DNA of 64,000 nt. It comes from Deltaproteobacteria bacterium. Lineage in GTDB: Bacteria > UBA10199 > JADGCS01. Made by a program: the position numbers and the translations under genes. Positions 16,000 to 23,673 of this stretch are shown one piece after another (position 1 is the first letter of the stretch; every line of letters starts with the position of its first letter). The notes under the pieces were generated by a model that was not told the origin of the DNA, did not search any database, and saw only the letters and a list, made by a program, of their open reading frames with translations. The stretch is taken from contig JADGCS010000004.1 in the NCBI GenBank assembly GCA_015228875.1, forward strand, positions 1 to 64,000, in the 5' to 3' direction.

Positions 16000-17835
16000 A
16001 TGAATCATCGCCTGTACAAAGTTCAAACTCCAGGGGAAGTTAAGGCCTTGTCTTTATCAGAGCTCAGGGATCTTTCTCTTACTTTAAAAAACGATATCAT
16101 TCAGCATACCTCTGCCAATGGAGGGCATGTTGGGGCGTCACTGGGGTGCGTCGATATGATCATCGCCCTGCACAGGGTCTTTACGACCCCAAAAGACTCC
16201 CTTGTCTTTGATGTGGGGCATCAGTCATACGCGCATAAAATGCTGACTGCTCGCAGGTTTCAATTTTACAAACTCCGAAAAGAAAATGGGATTTCAGGGT
16301 TTACCAAGAGAGGCGAATCGGAACACGATGCATTTGGCACAGGGCACGCCTCCACCGCGGTCTCTGCGGCGTTGGGGATACTCGAGGCAAAAAGGCTCAC
16401 CAACGACCCCCACCATGTTGTGGCTATTGTGGGTGATGGCGCCCTCACAGGCGGGCTCTCTTTTGAGGGACTTAACTATGCGGGAGAGCTTAAAAAAAAT
16501 CTGATCATTATCATTAACGATAACAAAATAAGCATTGATCAAAACGTGGGGGGCCTCAAGGATTCTTTCGAAAAAAACAAGGCCGAGCTTTTTTTTAATT
16601 CACTGGGGCTTGAGTACTGGGGGCCGTTTGACGGCCACGATATCAATGGGATGATTGGCACCTTTGAAAGGGCAAAACAGCAGACTCGGCCGCTTGTCAT
16701 TCATCTGCATACCATTAAGGGCAGTGGCTACGAACCGGCAATCACTGATCAAACAAGGTTTCATGGTTGCGGCCCCTTTGATATTGACACAGGTCATTTT
16801 ATCCACTCATGCAACGAAAAAAAGAAATATCAGGATTTGTTTGCTGAGACCCTGACAGAGCTTGCGAGCAAAGATGATCTCATCACCGCGATCACCGCGG
16901 CCATGCCCACCGGGACATCACTCACCAAGTTTAAAAAGGTCCATCCCGATAAATTCTACGACGTTGGGCTGGCCGAGTCACTTGCTGTCGAATTTGGTGC
17001 GGGTCTTGCTGCGCAAGGTGCAAGGCCCTTCGTTTGTATCTACTCCACTTTTCTGCAAAGGGCCTACGATCAACTCGTTCACGACATTGGCCTGCAGAAC
17101 CTGCCTGTTAAACTCTGCATGGATCGGGGGGGCTTGGTTGGCGACGACGGGGCGACCCATCAGGGTGTTTTTGATTATGCGTATTTAAGGTCCATCCCCA
17201 ATTTTGTCATTATGGCCCCTAAAGACGAGGTCGAATTACAACACATGATGGAAACGGCCCGCGTCTATAACGATGGCCCCATTTCGCTCAGATTTCCGCG
17301 CGGGGACGTGATAGGGAAACCCCTGCCCGCCAAGTTGAGGCCGTTGGAGATTGGCAAGGCAGAGCACGTCTACGGCAATGTCTATGGCGATTGTCTCATC
17401 TGTGCCATTGGTCACTCGGTCAACGATGCCATTGAGGCTGCAAAGAATCTGGATCATGATTACAAAATCGAGGCCAGTGTTATCAATTTAAGGTTTGCCA
17501 AACCCCTCGACGAACAACTGATCCTCGATTTTGCACAAAATTTTAAAACTGTTGTGACGGTCGAGGAGGGTGTGATTGCCGGCGGCGTAGGTTCGGCCAT
17601 ACTGGAGCTTTTTTCCAAAAATGTTGTGCTTAAGCCCACGAGGGTTCTGGGTGTCCCCGATTTCTTTGTATCGCACGCCACTCAAGAGAGACAACGCCAG
17701 ATCTGCGGGATCGACAAAGAGGCCATCATCAACGCCTGTATCGACGTCCTGCAAAGGGCTGAGGGGCATGTTTCAAGAAGGGAAATGCCAAGGCCTGCCA
17801 AGATACCGTTAAGGGTTGTGGGCAGTCACAGGTAA
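16000..17835 (+). CDS. dxs: 1-deoxy-D-xylulose-5-phosphate synthase
   Basis: A 611-residue thiamine-diphosphate transketolase-family enzyme, condensing pyruvate and glyceraldehyde 3-phosphate at the start of the MEP isoprenoid pathway. Motifs in order: GGHVGASLGCVD (about 41-52), the TPP/Mg motif GDGALTGGLSFEGLNYAG, DVGLAESLAVEFGAGLA, CIYSTFLQRAYDQ and MDRGGLVGDDGATHQGVFD, all DXS-like, then a C-terminal transketolase domain with EEGVIAGGVGSAI. It is slightly shorter than the usual ~620-640. It stands alone with a weak AGAGAG ribosome site. Confidence 0.93.
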   Translation: MNHRLYKVQTPGEVKALSLSELRDLSLTLKNDIIQHTSANGGHVGASLGCVDMIIALHRVFTTPKDSLVFDVGHQSYAHKMLTARRFQFYKLRKENGISGFTKRGESEHDAFGTGHASTAVSAALGILEAKRLTNDPHHVVAIVGDGALTGGLSFEGLNYAGELKKNLIIIINDNKISIDQNVGGLKDSFEKNKAELFFNSLGLEYWGPFDGHDINGMIGTFERAKQQTRPLVIHLHTIKGSGYEPAITDQTRFHGCGPFDIDTGHFIHSCNEKKKYQDLFAETLTELASKDDLITAITAAMPTGTSLTKFKKVHPDKFYDVGLAESLAVEFGAGLAAQGARPFVCIYSTFLQRAYDQLVHDIGLQNLPVKLCMDRGGLVGDDGATHQGVFDYAYLRSIPNFVIMAPKDEVELQHMMETARVYNDGPISLRFPRGDVIGKPLPAKLRPLEIGKAEHVYGNVYGDCLICAIGHSVNDAIEAAKNLDHDYKIEASVINLRFAKPLDEQLILDFAQNFKTVVTVEEGVIAGGVGSAILELFSKNVVLKPTRVLGVPDFFVSHATQERQRQICGIDKEAIINACIDVLQRAEGHVSRREMPRPAKIPLRVVGSHR

Positions 17836-17863
17836 CCACTCAATAACATTTAGTTATTATTCA

Positions 17864-17893
17864 TTGAAAAATGCACAATAATTGTGCTACACT
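17864..17893 (+). promoter_or_regulatory. vapBC promoter with palindromic operator
   Basis: TTGAAA (17864-17869) and TACACT (17888-17893) are 18 bases apart. The spacer contains the perfect palindrome GCACAATAATTGTGC (17873-17887). This is a good candidate for autorepression by the downstream antitoxin, as usual for VapB. The ribosome site AAGGGGAG is at 17911-17918. Confidence 0.6.
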
Positions 17894-17923
17894 CATGCTG
17901 TGTGTATTGAAAGGGGAGTGTCT

Positions 17924-18154
17924 ATGGCAAAAAATATTACCTTGCGTCTTGAGGAATCTATATTGCAGGCCGCAAAAAAAATGGCTTTTCAGTACGATGT
18001 TTCTCTGTCTCAATGGGTGGCGCGGTTGATTACTAAAACAATTAATCAGAAAAACGACTTTAAATCTGCGAGAAAACGCGCCTTAAAAAACTTGGAAAAG
18101 GGCTTTAATCTTGGCGGGGCTCCCCTTACAAGAGATCAGGTTTATGAACGATAA
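17924..18154 (+). CDS. vapB: VapB-like antitoxin
   Basis: A 76-residue protein whose first part, MAKNITLRLEESILQAAKKM, is typical of ribbon-helix-helix/CopG-like antitoxins: a short beta strand then helices. A Lys-rich C-terminal tail would contact the toxin. ATG 17924 follows AAGGGGAG by 5 bases; an earlier start at 17882 lies in the promoter palindrome. It overlaps the PIN toxin gene by 11 bases. Confidence 0.78.
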   Translation: MAKNITLRLEESILQAAKKMAFQYDVSLSQWVARLITKTINQKNDFKSARKRALKNLEKGFNLGGAPLTRDQVYER

Positions 18155-18563
18155 GCATATTTTTGTTGATACTAATATCTTGGTCTATGCTCATGATAAG
18201 CAGGGCAAAGACAAACACGATATTGCCAAAGAAAAAATCACCGAATTGTGGATGAAAGAATCGCCGCCGTCTCTCAGTATACAGGTTTTGCAGGAATTGT
18301 ACGTCAATCTTGTCAGAAAAAATGTTACCGAAAAAGATGTCAGAGCGATCGTTGTTGAGTATCTTGTATGGGAGGTTATACCCAACGATCAGGAATTATT
18401 CATGGCTGGAATTAAAATTAAAGAACGATTCAAACTATCCTTTTGGGACTCACTCATTATAGCAGCAGCACAGAGGGCACACGCCCACATTATTTGGAGT
18501 GAAGATTTACAGAACGGTCAAGACTTTGAAGGCGTGGTGGTTATTAACCCCTTAATCTCTTGA
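18144..18563 (+). CDS. vapC: VapC-like PIN-domain ribonuclease toxin
   Basis: A 139-residue PIN-domain protein. The acidic active-site residues are in place: FVDTNILVYAHD (first Asp at about residue 7), QVLQELY (Glu), FWDSLIIAAA (Asp) and WSEDL (Asp/Glu). VapC toxins cleave tRNA or rRNA when freed from the antitoxin. ATG 18144 overlaps the end of vapB. Its 3' end overlaps the convergent radical SAM gene by 20 bases. Confidence 0.85.
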   Translation: MNDKHIFVDTNILVYAHDKQGKDKHDIAKEKITELWMKESPPSLSIQVLQELYVNLVRKNVTEKDVRAIVVEYLVWEVIPNDQELFMAGIKIKERFKLSFWDSLIIAAAQRAHAHIIWSEDLQNGQDFEGVVVINPLIS

Positions 18564-19593
18564 GAATTCCAGCATAAAGAAAAGATACCTGATCCCTTAA
18601 GTGCTGCGCCTTTGTTTTGCGTTTCGAAAAATTGGGGCACGCGTGGCAGATTGTCCTGACGCCCTTATCTGCGCAGACTTTGTGATTAAACAGCCTGCGC
18701 GCACTTTGATATTTCTCGTTGTTCCAGATTTCCATCACCGAATTTTCTGCCAGATCTCCCATAAAACTTTCTTTTGTGTAAGTGTGACAACAGGGGGTGA
18801 CCTTGAGGTCGGCATTGATGGACATCGAACGCCAGAGAAAGAGACAGACCGTGTTTGCGAGCCTTTGATTGATTTCACCCTTAAAGAAAGGTCTGGTGTG
18901 TTTTGTGTCCTGCGGGAGCCAGCGTGCCTTAAGCCTTTCCATGTCCCCAAAGTCAAACTCAGGCATGTCCTCGCCCAGCCCAAAGGAATCAAAGACGATG
19001 TTGATGCCGTATTTTTTGGCAAACTCCTTTGCCTGGGCCATTTCGTGTTCGTTAAACCTGTTGACCAGATACTGCCAGGTGATCTTTGGGGCGGCGGCGT
19101 TGCGTTCCTTTTTTTTGTGATGGAGTGTCAGCATGTTTTGAACAATGTTTTCAAAATTGGAACCGATGCGGTAGGTGTTGTTGGTTTGCTGGCTGAATCC
19201 GTCGAGCGAGATGATGAGTTCGTCAGGTGCTGATGCAATGATTTCAGGTATCAGCGACGGGTCGATGTCGAAGTTGGAACTGAGGCAGATGTGATGGCCC
19301 CTTTGTTTGGCGTACTGGATCATCTTGAAGATATCGGGATTGCTAAAAGGCTCGCCAAACTTGGTGAGGTAGATGCGCAGGTGAGAGTCAAACTTGTCGA
19401 TGAGGAACCGGAATTTTTCAAGGGTCAAGTGCGCTTTTTGACCTTGAGCGATCTGGTGCGTCACGCACAGCGGGCATTTGAGATTGCAGATGTTTGTGGG
19501 TTCGATCTGAATATGCAGCGGCGGGGTTTTACATACTGTGGGTAACAGCAGCGATTGTTTTTCAAATTGGAATTGGGTGAGGCGTTTTTGCAT
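18544..19593 (-). CDS. Radical SAM / SPASM domain protein
   Basis: A 349-residue radical SAM protein. The [4Fe-4S] motif is CNLKCPLC (about residues 36-43, in IEPTNICNLKCPLCVTHQIA), with the GEP-type segment KFGEPFSN. The C-terminus has cysteines typical of an auxiliary-cluster SPASM domain, TPCCHTYTKESFMGDL..VMEIWNN and TICHACPNF. SPASM proteins modify peptides, sugars or cofactors; the substrate is unknown. It is the last gene of a minus-strand series that includes a VOC protein, an aminotransferase and the first nonulosonic acid set, so it may act in glycan or surface modification. Confidence 0.85.
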   Translation of the reverse strand: MQKRLTQFQFEKQSLLLPTVCKTPPLHIQIEPTNICNLKCPLCVTHQIAQGQKAHLTLEKFRFLIDKFDSHLRIYLTKFGEPFSNPDIFKMIQYAKQRGHHICLSSNFDIDPSLIPEIIASAPDELIISLDGFSQQTNNTYRIGSNFENIVQNMLTLHHKKKERNAAAPKITWQYLVNRFNEHEMAQAKEFAKKYGINIVFDSFGLGEDMPEFDFGDMERLKARWLPQDTKHTRPFFKGEINQRLANTVCLFLWRSMSINADLKVTPCCHTYTKESFMGDLAENSVMEIWNNEKYQSARRLFNHKVCADKGVRTICHACPNFSKRKTKAQHLRDQVSFLYAGILKRLRG

Positions 19594-19599
19594 GATTGA

Positions 19600-20028
19600 T
19601 TACAAGGCCTCTACCAGTTCAATAAAGGTACCATCGGGATCCTGGCAATAAGCATATTTTACAGCGCCATCTGGCGAAAGGCAGGGGGGGCAGTTAAATC
19701 TGATGCCTTCCTTTACGAGCTTTTCGTAATCTTGATCCAGATGATCGACTGTGAAGGCGACATGAGAACAGCCCAGATTAAAAACGGGCGGGCTGACACT
19801 CTCAGCGTGAGGTTTAATAAAGTGCAGGAGTTCTATCTGTATGTTATTGCGGGAGAGCAGCCTGACCATTCTGAGTCTTACATTTGAGAGGCCCAGAATT
19901 TTATCGATGTGTGCACTTTCTTCGGTGACATCTTTGATGAGTTTGAGTCCCAGGAGATCGCAATAAAAATGCACAGCCCTCTCTATGTTTGACACCACAA
20001 TACCTGTATGACGTAGTTCGGTAATCAT
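19600..20028 (-). CDS. VOC-superfamily (glyoxalase-like) protein
   Basis: A 142-residue single-domain vicinal-oxygen-chelate protein. LRHTGIVVSNIERAVHFYCD starts the first beta-alpha-beta-beta-beta module and CSHVAFTVDHLDQDYEKLVK starts the second, with DPDGTFIELVE at the end. Candidate metal ligands are the two His and the final Glu. Relatives include glyoxalase I, methylmalonyl-CoA epimerase and extradiol dioxygenases; the specific reaction cannot be told. ATG 20028 is preferred over GTG 20040 because AAGGTGAG lies 6-7 bases upstream of it. Confidence 0.8.
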   Translation of the reverse strand: MITELRHTGIVVSNIERAVHFYCDLLGLKLIKDVTEESAHIDKILGLSNVRLRMVRLLSRNNIQIELLHFIKPHAESVSPPVFNLGCSHVAFTVDHLDQDYEKLVKEGIRFNCPPCLSPDGAVKYAYCQDPDGTFIELVEAL

Positions 20029-20048
20029 TTTTTTACTCACCTTACTGA

Positions 20049-20151
20049 GTGCCTGCCGGGAAACACCCTGTTTCGGAGGAGTCCTGAAAAATCATGTCCC
20101 GTGACAAAACGTAAAGACATGATTTTTCAGGGTTTGAAATATTTTGCAAGC
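20049..20151 (-). repeat. Family C repeat, truncated copy
   Basis: One half of the long family C palindrome: GCCTGCCGGGAAACACCCTG, the inner hairpin CCTGAAAAATCATGTC/GACATGATTTTTCAGG and GGTTTGAAATATTTTGCAAG. The second terminal arm is missing where it meets the aminotransferase stop codon (20153). Confidence 0.85.
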
Positions 20152-20152
20152 A

Positions 20153-21622
20153 TCAACTCACACACTCTTTAATGGCTTCTTCCAAAACTGAGGCCCCCTC
20201 TACAAGGGCTTCTGATGTTATGGTCAGGGGGGGGGCAATTTTAATGGTTCCACTTGACGTGCGTACCATGAGCAAACCTTTTTGCATGGCCTTTTCAATG
20301 ATACGATCTCCAAGCAGGACGTCCAGTTCTTTTGTTTGAGAAACCGGGCAGGTTTTTGTTCCGCGTTTTTGTGCCCATTTTTGCATGGTGCCCGCTCGCG
20401 CAGCATTTTTGGGTTCATCCGGGTTGGGGCTCACAATATGCAGGGCATACAACAGGCCCTTTCCCAAAATCAGGTTGATCACGTTGGGATATTTATGTTT
20501 GATTTTATTAAGCTGAGAGAGCAGAATTTTTCCGGAGTCATGTGCTTTTTTCGCCAGGTTGTGTTTTTTGATGATCTCCAGATTGGCCAGGGCGGCCGCG
20601 CAGCAAACAGGGTTACCCGTGTGGGTGCTGCTGAGATCCGGGGCCCTGTCAAGAATGGAGGCCCTTCCCAAAACAGCAGACATGGGGAGCCCGCCAGAGA
20701 GCCCTTTGCCGCACACAACAAGATCTGCCTTAACATGATAATGCTGATAGGCAAACAACCTGCCTGTTCTGGCAAAACCGGATTGTATCTCATCAAAAGT
20801 GACAAGACATTGATGCTGATCGGCCCAGAGACGCAAGGCCTGAATATAGTCTTTGGGATAAAAGATGGCACCCCACCCTTGATAGGATTCGATCATGAAC
20901 CCCGCTACCTGATCAAGATTGATATTTTTTTCTTTAAGGTGCCTGATGCCCTTTTTAAAACACCATGCCCCGCATTTTTCATACCCCGGTCTTCCCCAGG
21001 GGCACTTTTGGCAATAGGGAAACGGGAGATGATAAATATCCGGATCGATGTGCCTGATCCATTTTTTTCCCGCAGGTTTTCCACTCATCATCTGCGCGCC
21101 TAATGTGCGACCATGAAAAGAACCGTCAAAGCAGACAAGGATATTTTTTCTTTGCCTCAACTGGTGCCCGTGCAGTCTCATGAGCTTTAAAGCGCATTCT
21201 GATGCCTCACTCCCGGATGAAAGAAAAAAAACCTTGTTCAGGGGCAAAGGACTCATTGCTATTATTTTTTGGGCAAGCTGCGCACGCACCTGGGAAGGGA
21301 ATACATAGTTGTGGAGTAATTTCTGATTAAGTTGCCTGGTCAGTGCCCTGCATATTTCTGGAGGAGAGTGACCTGTGTTGGTTGCAAAGATGCCCGAAGT
21401 GAAATCGATCCAACAGTTTCCGCTCGCGTCAAACACCTGAAAATCGCTTGCATGATCCCAGACAACGGGGAGTTCGTGATGGAGTGACTGTGGTTCATAT
21501 CTGCTTAATTTTTTAAGGACAGGTATCGAGCGGGGAGAGGGTATGGGCGTCACAATGCGGCGAAACTTTGATTTTACTTTTGGGACGGTCACTGGTTTCT
21601 GGGTGAATGCGTAGTCTGTCAT
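20153..21622 (-). CDS. Class III PLP aminotransferase carrying an in-frame repeat insertion
   Basis: A 489-residue class III (acetylornithine/4-aminobutyrate-type) aminotransferase. Key parts are GSEASECALKLMRLH, FDGSFHGRTLGAQMMSG, the PLP-binding Asp region LVTFDEIQSGFARTGRLFA and the catalytic lysine in VCGKGLSGGLPMSAVLG. Near the C-terminus about 29 extra residues (KNAARAGTMQKWAQKRGTKT and following) separate the SPNPDEP and DVLLGDRI segments that family members join directly. The DNA there is a family B repeat. ATG 21622 is preferred because 21643 lies inside repeat C5. The substrate is unknown; an amino-sugar or amino-acid role in the glycan locus is possible. Confidence 0.87.
   Translation of the reverse strand: MTDYAFTQKPVTVPKVKSKFRRIVTPIPSPRSIPVLKKLSRYEPQSLHHELPVVWDHASDFQVFDASGNCWIDFTSGIFATNTGHSPPEICRALTRQLNQKLLHNYVFPSQVRAQLAQKIIAMSPLPLNKVFFLSSGSEASECALKLMRLHGHQLRQRKNILVCFDGSFHGRTLGAQMMSGKPAGKKWIRHIDPDIYHLPFPYCQKCPWGRPGYEKCGAWCFKKGIRHLKEKNINLDQVAGFMIESYQGWGAIFYPKDYIQALRLWADQHQCLVTFDEIQSGFARTGRLFAYQHYHVKADLVVCGKGLSGGLPMSAVLGRASILDRAPDLSSTHTGNPVCCAAALANLEIIKKHNLAKKAHDSGKILLSQLNKIKHKYPNVINLILGKGLLYALHIVSPNPDEPKNAARAGTMQKWAQKRGTKTCPVSQTKELDVLLGDRIIEKAMQKGLLMVRTSSGTIKIAPPLTITSEALVEGASVLEEAIKECVS
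20351..20409 (-). repeat. Family B palindromic repeat, copy 4, inside a coding sequence
   Basis: Reads like the family B core (compare 26363-26422): T-run, CGCGTTT, TTTTTGCATGGTG, CCGC..CGCG. By eye about three quarters of some 60 positions agree. It is open in the aminotransferase frame, contributing residues NAARAGTMQKWAQKRGTKTC. Confidence 0.75.
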
Positions 21623-21627
21623 AGTTA

Positions 21628-21781
21628 TTGCCTGTCGGGACATGCCCTGTTTTGAAGTAAAACGAGCGAATCGTCATCGCGAGAGAAGCGTGGCGATCTC
21701 CTGAAATCAATTGGTTGCGGGAGATTGCTTCGTCGTTTTACTCCTCGCAATGACGAAAAGCGGCGTTTCCCGACAGACACT
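21628..21781. repeat. Family C element containing a nested family E inverted repeat
   Basis: Outer arms CCTGTCGGGACATGCCCTGT (from 21631) and the GGCGTTTCCCGACAGACAC end (to 21780) are family C termini. Between them lies a GTCATCGCGAG..CTCGCAATGAC repeat (about 21673-21755) with AAAACGA/TCGTTTTA flanks. This is an E element sitting in a C element. It separates the aminotransferase from neuA. Confidence 0.8.
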
Positions 21782-21783
21782 AG

Positions 21784-22524
21784 TTATTTCTGCCTCGGAA
21801 AATTTTTTACCAAATATTCATGAATGGGGTTTTTTATTTTGCCAAGCATGAATTCGACAAATTCAAAATCCTGTGGTCGGTCTATTTCTCCGACGTCTGG
21901 AGTTATAAACGACAAGATACGCGAGCCGTTAAGTGTGTTGGTGTTTGTTACTGTGCTGGTTTTTATAATATCTACGTAACCGTTGGGATGATACACAGGA
22001 GGAAAGGCCTGTCGCGGCAGGTTGTAGTATTCTGGTCTGGGGTCATCTGGAAACAATCCCTCGTAGTAGTCATCCTTGATGGCAAAAAGTTTATAAGGGG
22101 ATTCTTGAGTTTCTTTGGCAGACCTTAATGAGGTTGCCTGGTCGTGCTGCAGGATTTTATTAATGGACTGATCCACCAGCACGGGGTCTCTTAAGGGGGT
22201 TGGCGGGCACAGCAGAACCAGATATTCGGGTTGCGTGGTTTCGTGTGTCTTAAACCATTCAATGACATGCTTTACGTACTCTATGGCGTCCGAACGGTCC
22301 TGTGAGATTTCTTTTGGACGGATAAACGGCACTTCTGCACCATAACGACGAGCGATTTCTGCAAATTCTTCTGAATCTGTCGAGACAATGGTCCTGTCGA
22401 TCTTTAAGGCTAATTTGGACGCCACGATAGAATAGGCAATCAAGGGATAACCAGCCAACAGTTTGATATTTTTTTTGGGCACGCCTTTGCTTCCTGCCCT
22501 TGCAGGGATAAGTCCTATGATCAT
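21784..22524 (-). CDS. neuA: CMP-nonulosonic acid cytidylyltransferase (set 1)
   Basis: A 246-residue CMP-sialate/legionaminate synthetase. The nucleotide-binding signature IGLIPARAGSKGVPKKNIK (residues 3-21) is diagnostic, followed by DRTIVSTDSEEFAEIA and LCPPTPLRDP. It activates a nonulosonic acid with CTP for glycosyl transfer. The start at 22524 has AAAGGTG about 6 bases upstream; a much longer frame (to 22656) only reads through repeat A5. Which acid is activated cannot be told. It pairs with neuB and neuC in the same minus-strand run. Confidence 0.9.
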   Translation of the reverse strand: MIIGLIPARAGSKGVPKKNIKLLAGYPLIAYSIVASKLALKIDRTIVSTDSEEFAEIARRYGAEVPFIRPKEISQDRSDAIEYVKHVIEWFKTHETTQPEYLVLLCPPTPLRDPVLVDQSINKILQHDQATSLRSAKETQESPYKLFAIKDDYYEGLFPDDPRPEYYNLPRQAFPPVYHPNGYVDIIKTSTVTNTNTLNGSRILSFITPDVGEIDRPQDFEFVEFMLGKIKNPIHEYLVKNFPRQK

Positions 22525-22540
22525 AATAACACCTTTATTG

Positions 22541-22632
22541 TATAGAAATTTCAAAGTTGACAGAGCGCGGGCCATGTGCCGTACGGAACATGGCGGGTGC
22601 AATCCTCGCATGACGGAGGAACTCAACCGCGA
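22541..22632 (+). repeat. Family A palindromic repeat, copy 5, truncated, with hairpin insert
   Basis: TATAGAAATTTCAAAGTTGA, GAGCGCGGG, then the CCATGTGCCGTACGGAACAT-GG module, GGGTGCAATCCTCGCATGAC and GGAGGAACTCAACCGCG. The usual GTCAAGTTAGTAACTTG end is missing where it meets the SDR stop codon at 22641. Confidence 0.88.
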
Positions 22633-22640
22633 TATTTTTC

Positions 22641-23471
22641 CTACCTGACAGTCCATCCCCCATCAACTGATATTCCTTGTCCTGTGATGTATTGTGATGC
22701 ATCAGAGGCCAAAAAAAGCAGTGGACCGATCAGGTCTGCCACCTGACCAACCCGCCCCAAAATAGTCTTACCCGCCAGTCGATCTAAAAATTCCTGGTCA
22801 TCGACCTTGCTGTTACTTTCGATCCCCACATGCGGGAATGCACCAGCGAGTATTGCATTGCACCGGATTCCAAACTCGCCGTAAAAAGAGGCGACATACC
22901 TTGTGAATGCCAGAAGCCCTGCCTTGGATACGCTGTAGCAGGGGGGGTTGAACATTTTTTTACCCTTGTACAGGGCAGGATCGGGTGAAACCACAGCGTA
23001 CATTGAAGATATGTTAATAATGGACCCTTTTTTTTGTAGTTTCATTTTAGCGGCTATGATCTGGCTTGCCAGGGCATGCCAGTATATCCCCGAGTCCAGG
23101 CACCTCATCCATTGATCTTTTGAAATGGTTTCCATCTTTCCTGATGGGTCATTAAACCCGGTGTTTTTGCTGAATTCGAAGGCGTTGTTTATCAACACGT
23201 CGATGTGTGCGTTGTTGCTGGCAGCCTGGTTTAATGCCTGCTTAAAGGCATTTTCGTCATAGCAGTCGACCTGATAGCATTCTATTTGATCCGCATCAAA
23301 GCTGGTTTGCAACGAACGGGCAAATGCGGCAAGTTTATCGTCTTGATCAAAAAGGATAACCTTGGAACCGTATTCCAACAGGCTTTTGGTAAAATTTTCG
23401 CCAAAATAACCCGCGGCTCCCGTGATGAGCGCTGTTTTTCCTTTTAAGGAGAATAAATGATTTTGGGTCAT
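22641..23471 (-). CDS. Short-chain dehydrogenase/reductase
   Basis: A 276-residue classical SDR. The cofactor motif is TALITGAAGYFGENFTKSL (TGxxGxxG at about 16-23), NNAF replaces NNAG at about 107, the catalytic Ser lies in INISSMYAVV and Tyr/Lys in CYSVSKAG. The end, YITGQGISVDGGWTVR, is typical. It resembles PtmA-type oxidoreductases of legionaminic acid loci and the second SDR at 41883 (a paralogue with the same SSMYAVV/GSTYGVV region), so it probably acts on a sugar in nonulosonic acid synthesis. Substrate is unproven. Confidence 0.87.
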   Translation of the reverse strand: MTQNHLFSLKGKTALITGAAGYFGENFTKSLLEYGSKVILFDQDDKLAAFARSLQTSFDADQIECYQVDCYDENAFKQALNQAASNNAHIDVLINNAFEFSKNTGFNDPSGKMETISKDQWMRCLDSGIYWHALASQIIAAKMKLQKKGSIINISSMYAVVSPDPALYKGKKMFNPPCYSVSKAGLLAFTRYVASFYGEFGIRCNAILAGAFPHVGIESNSKVDDQEFLDRLAGKTILGRVGQVADLIGPLLFLASDASQYITGQGISVDGGWTVR

Positions 23472-23526
23472 GTGAGTTTGTTCCTGTGTTGCATTGAGTT
23501 TATATATGATGCCATCACTTTTTGCT

Positions 23527-23663
23527 GTTGCTGAAAATGATCTGCATCGTCATCGCGAGCGCAGCGTGGCGATCTCCCTGACGCATGTGGATTGCAGCGT
23601 CGCTCACGCTCCTCGCAATGACGCCGCTTGCCTTCATTATCGGCAATGATTTATGTTGCTCAG
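23527..23663. repeat. Family E inverted repeat, copy 2
   Basis: CATCGTCATCGCGAGCGCAG and its partner CTCCTCGCAATGACG form the widespread GTCATTGCGAG-type inverted repeat, with GCGTGGCGATCTCC..GGATTGCAGCGTCGC inside. The flanks TTGCTGAAA and CATTATCGGCAAT..ATTTATGT are shared with the copy at 37118, so the mobile unit is about 135 bp. Confidence 0.85.
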
Positions 23664-23673
23664 CCTGGACACA

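Noticed and set aside
20282-21103. 273-residue plus-strand frame
   Set aside because: Antisense to the aminotransferase, with no family features.
22525-22656. N-terminal extension of NeuA set 1
   Set aside because: The extension is repeat A5 read on the minus strand; AAAGGTG precedes ATG 22524 and the family motif starts there.
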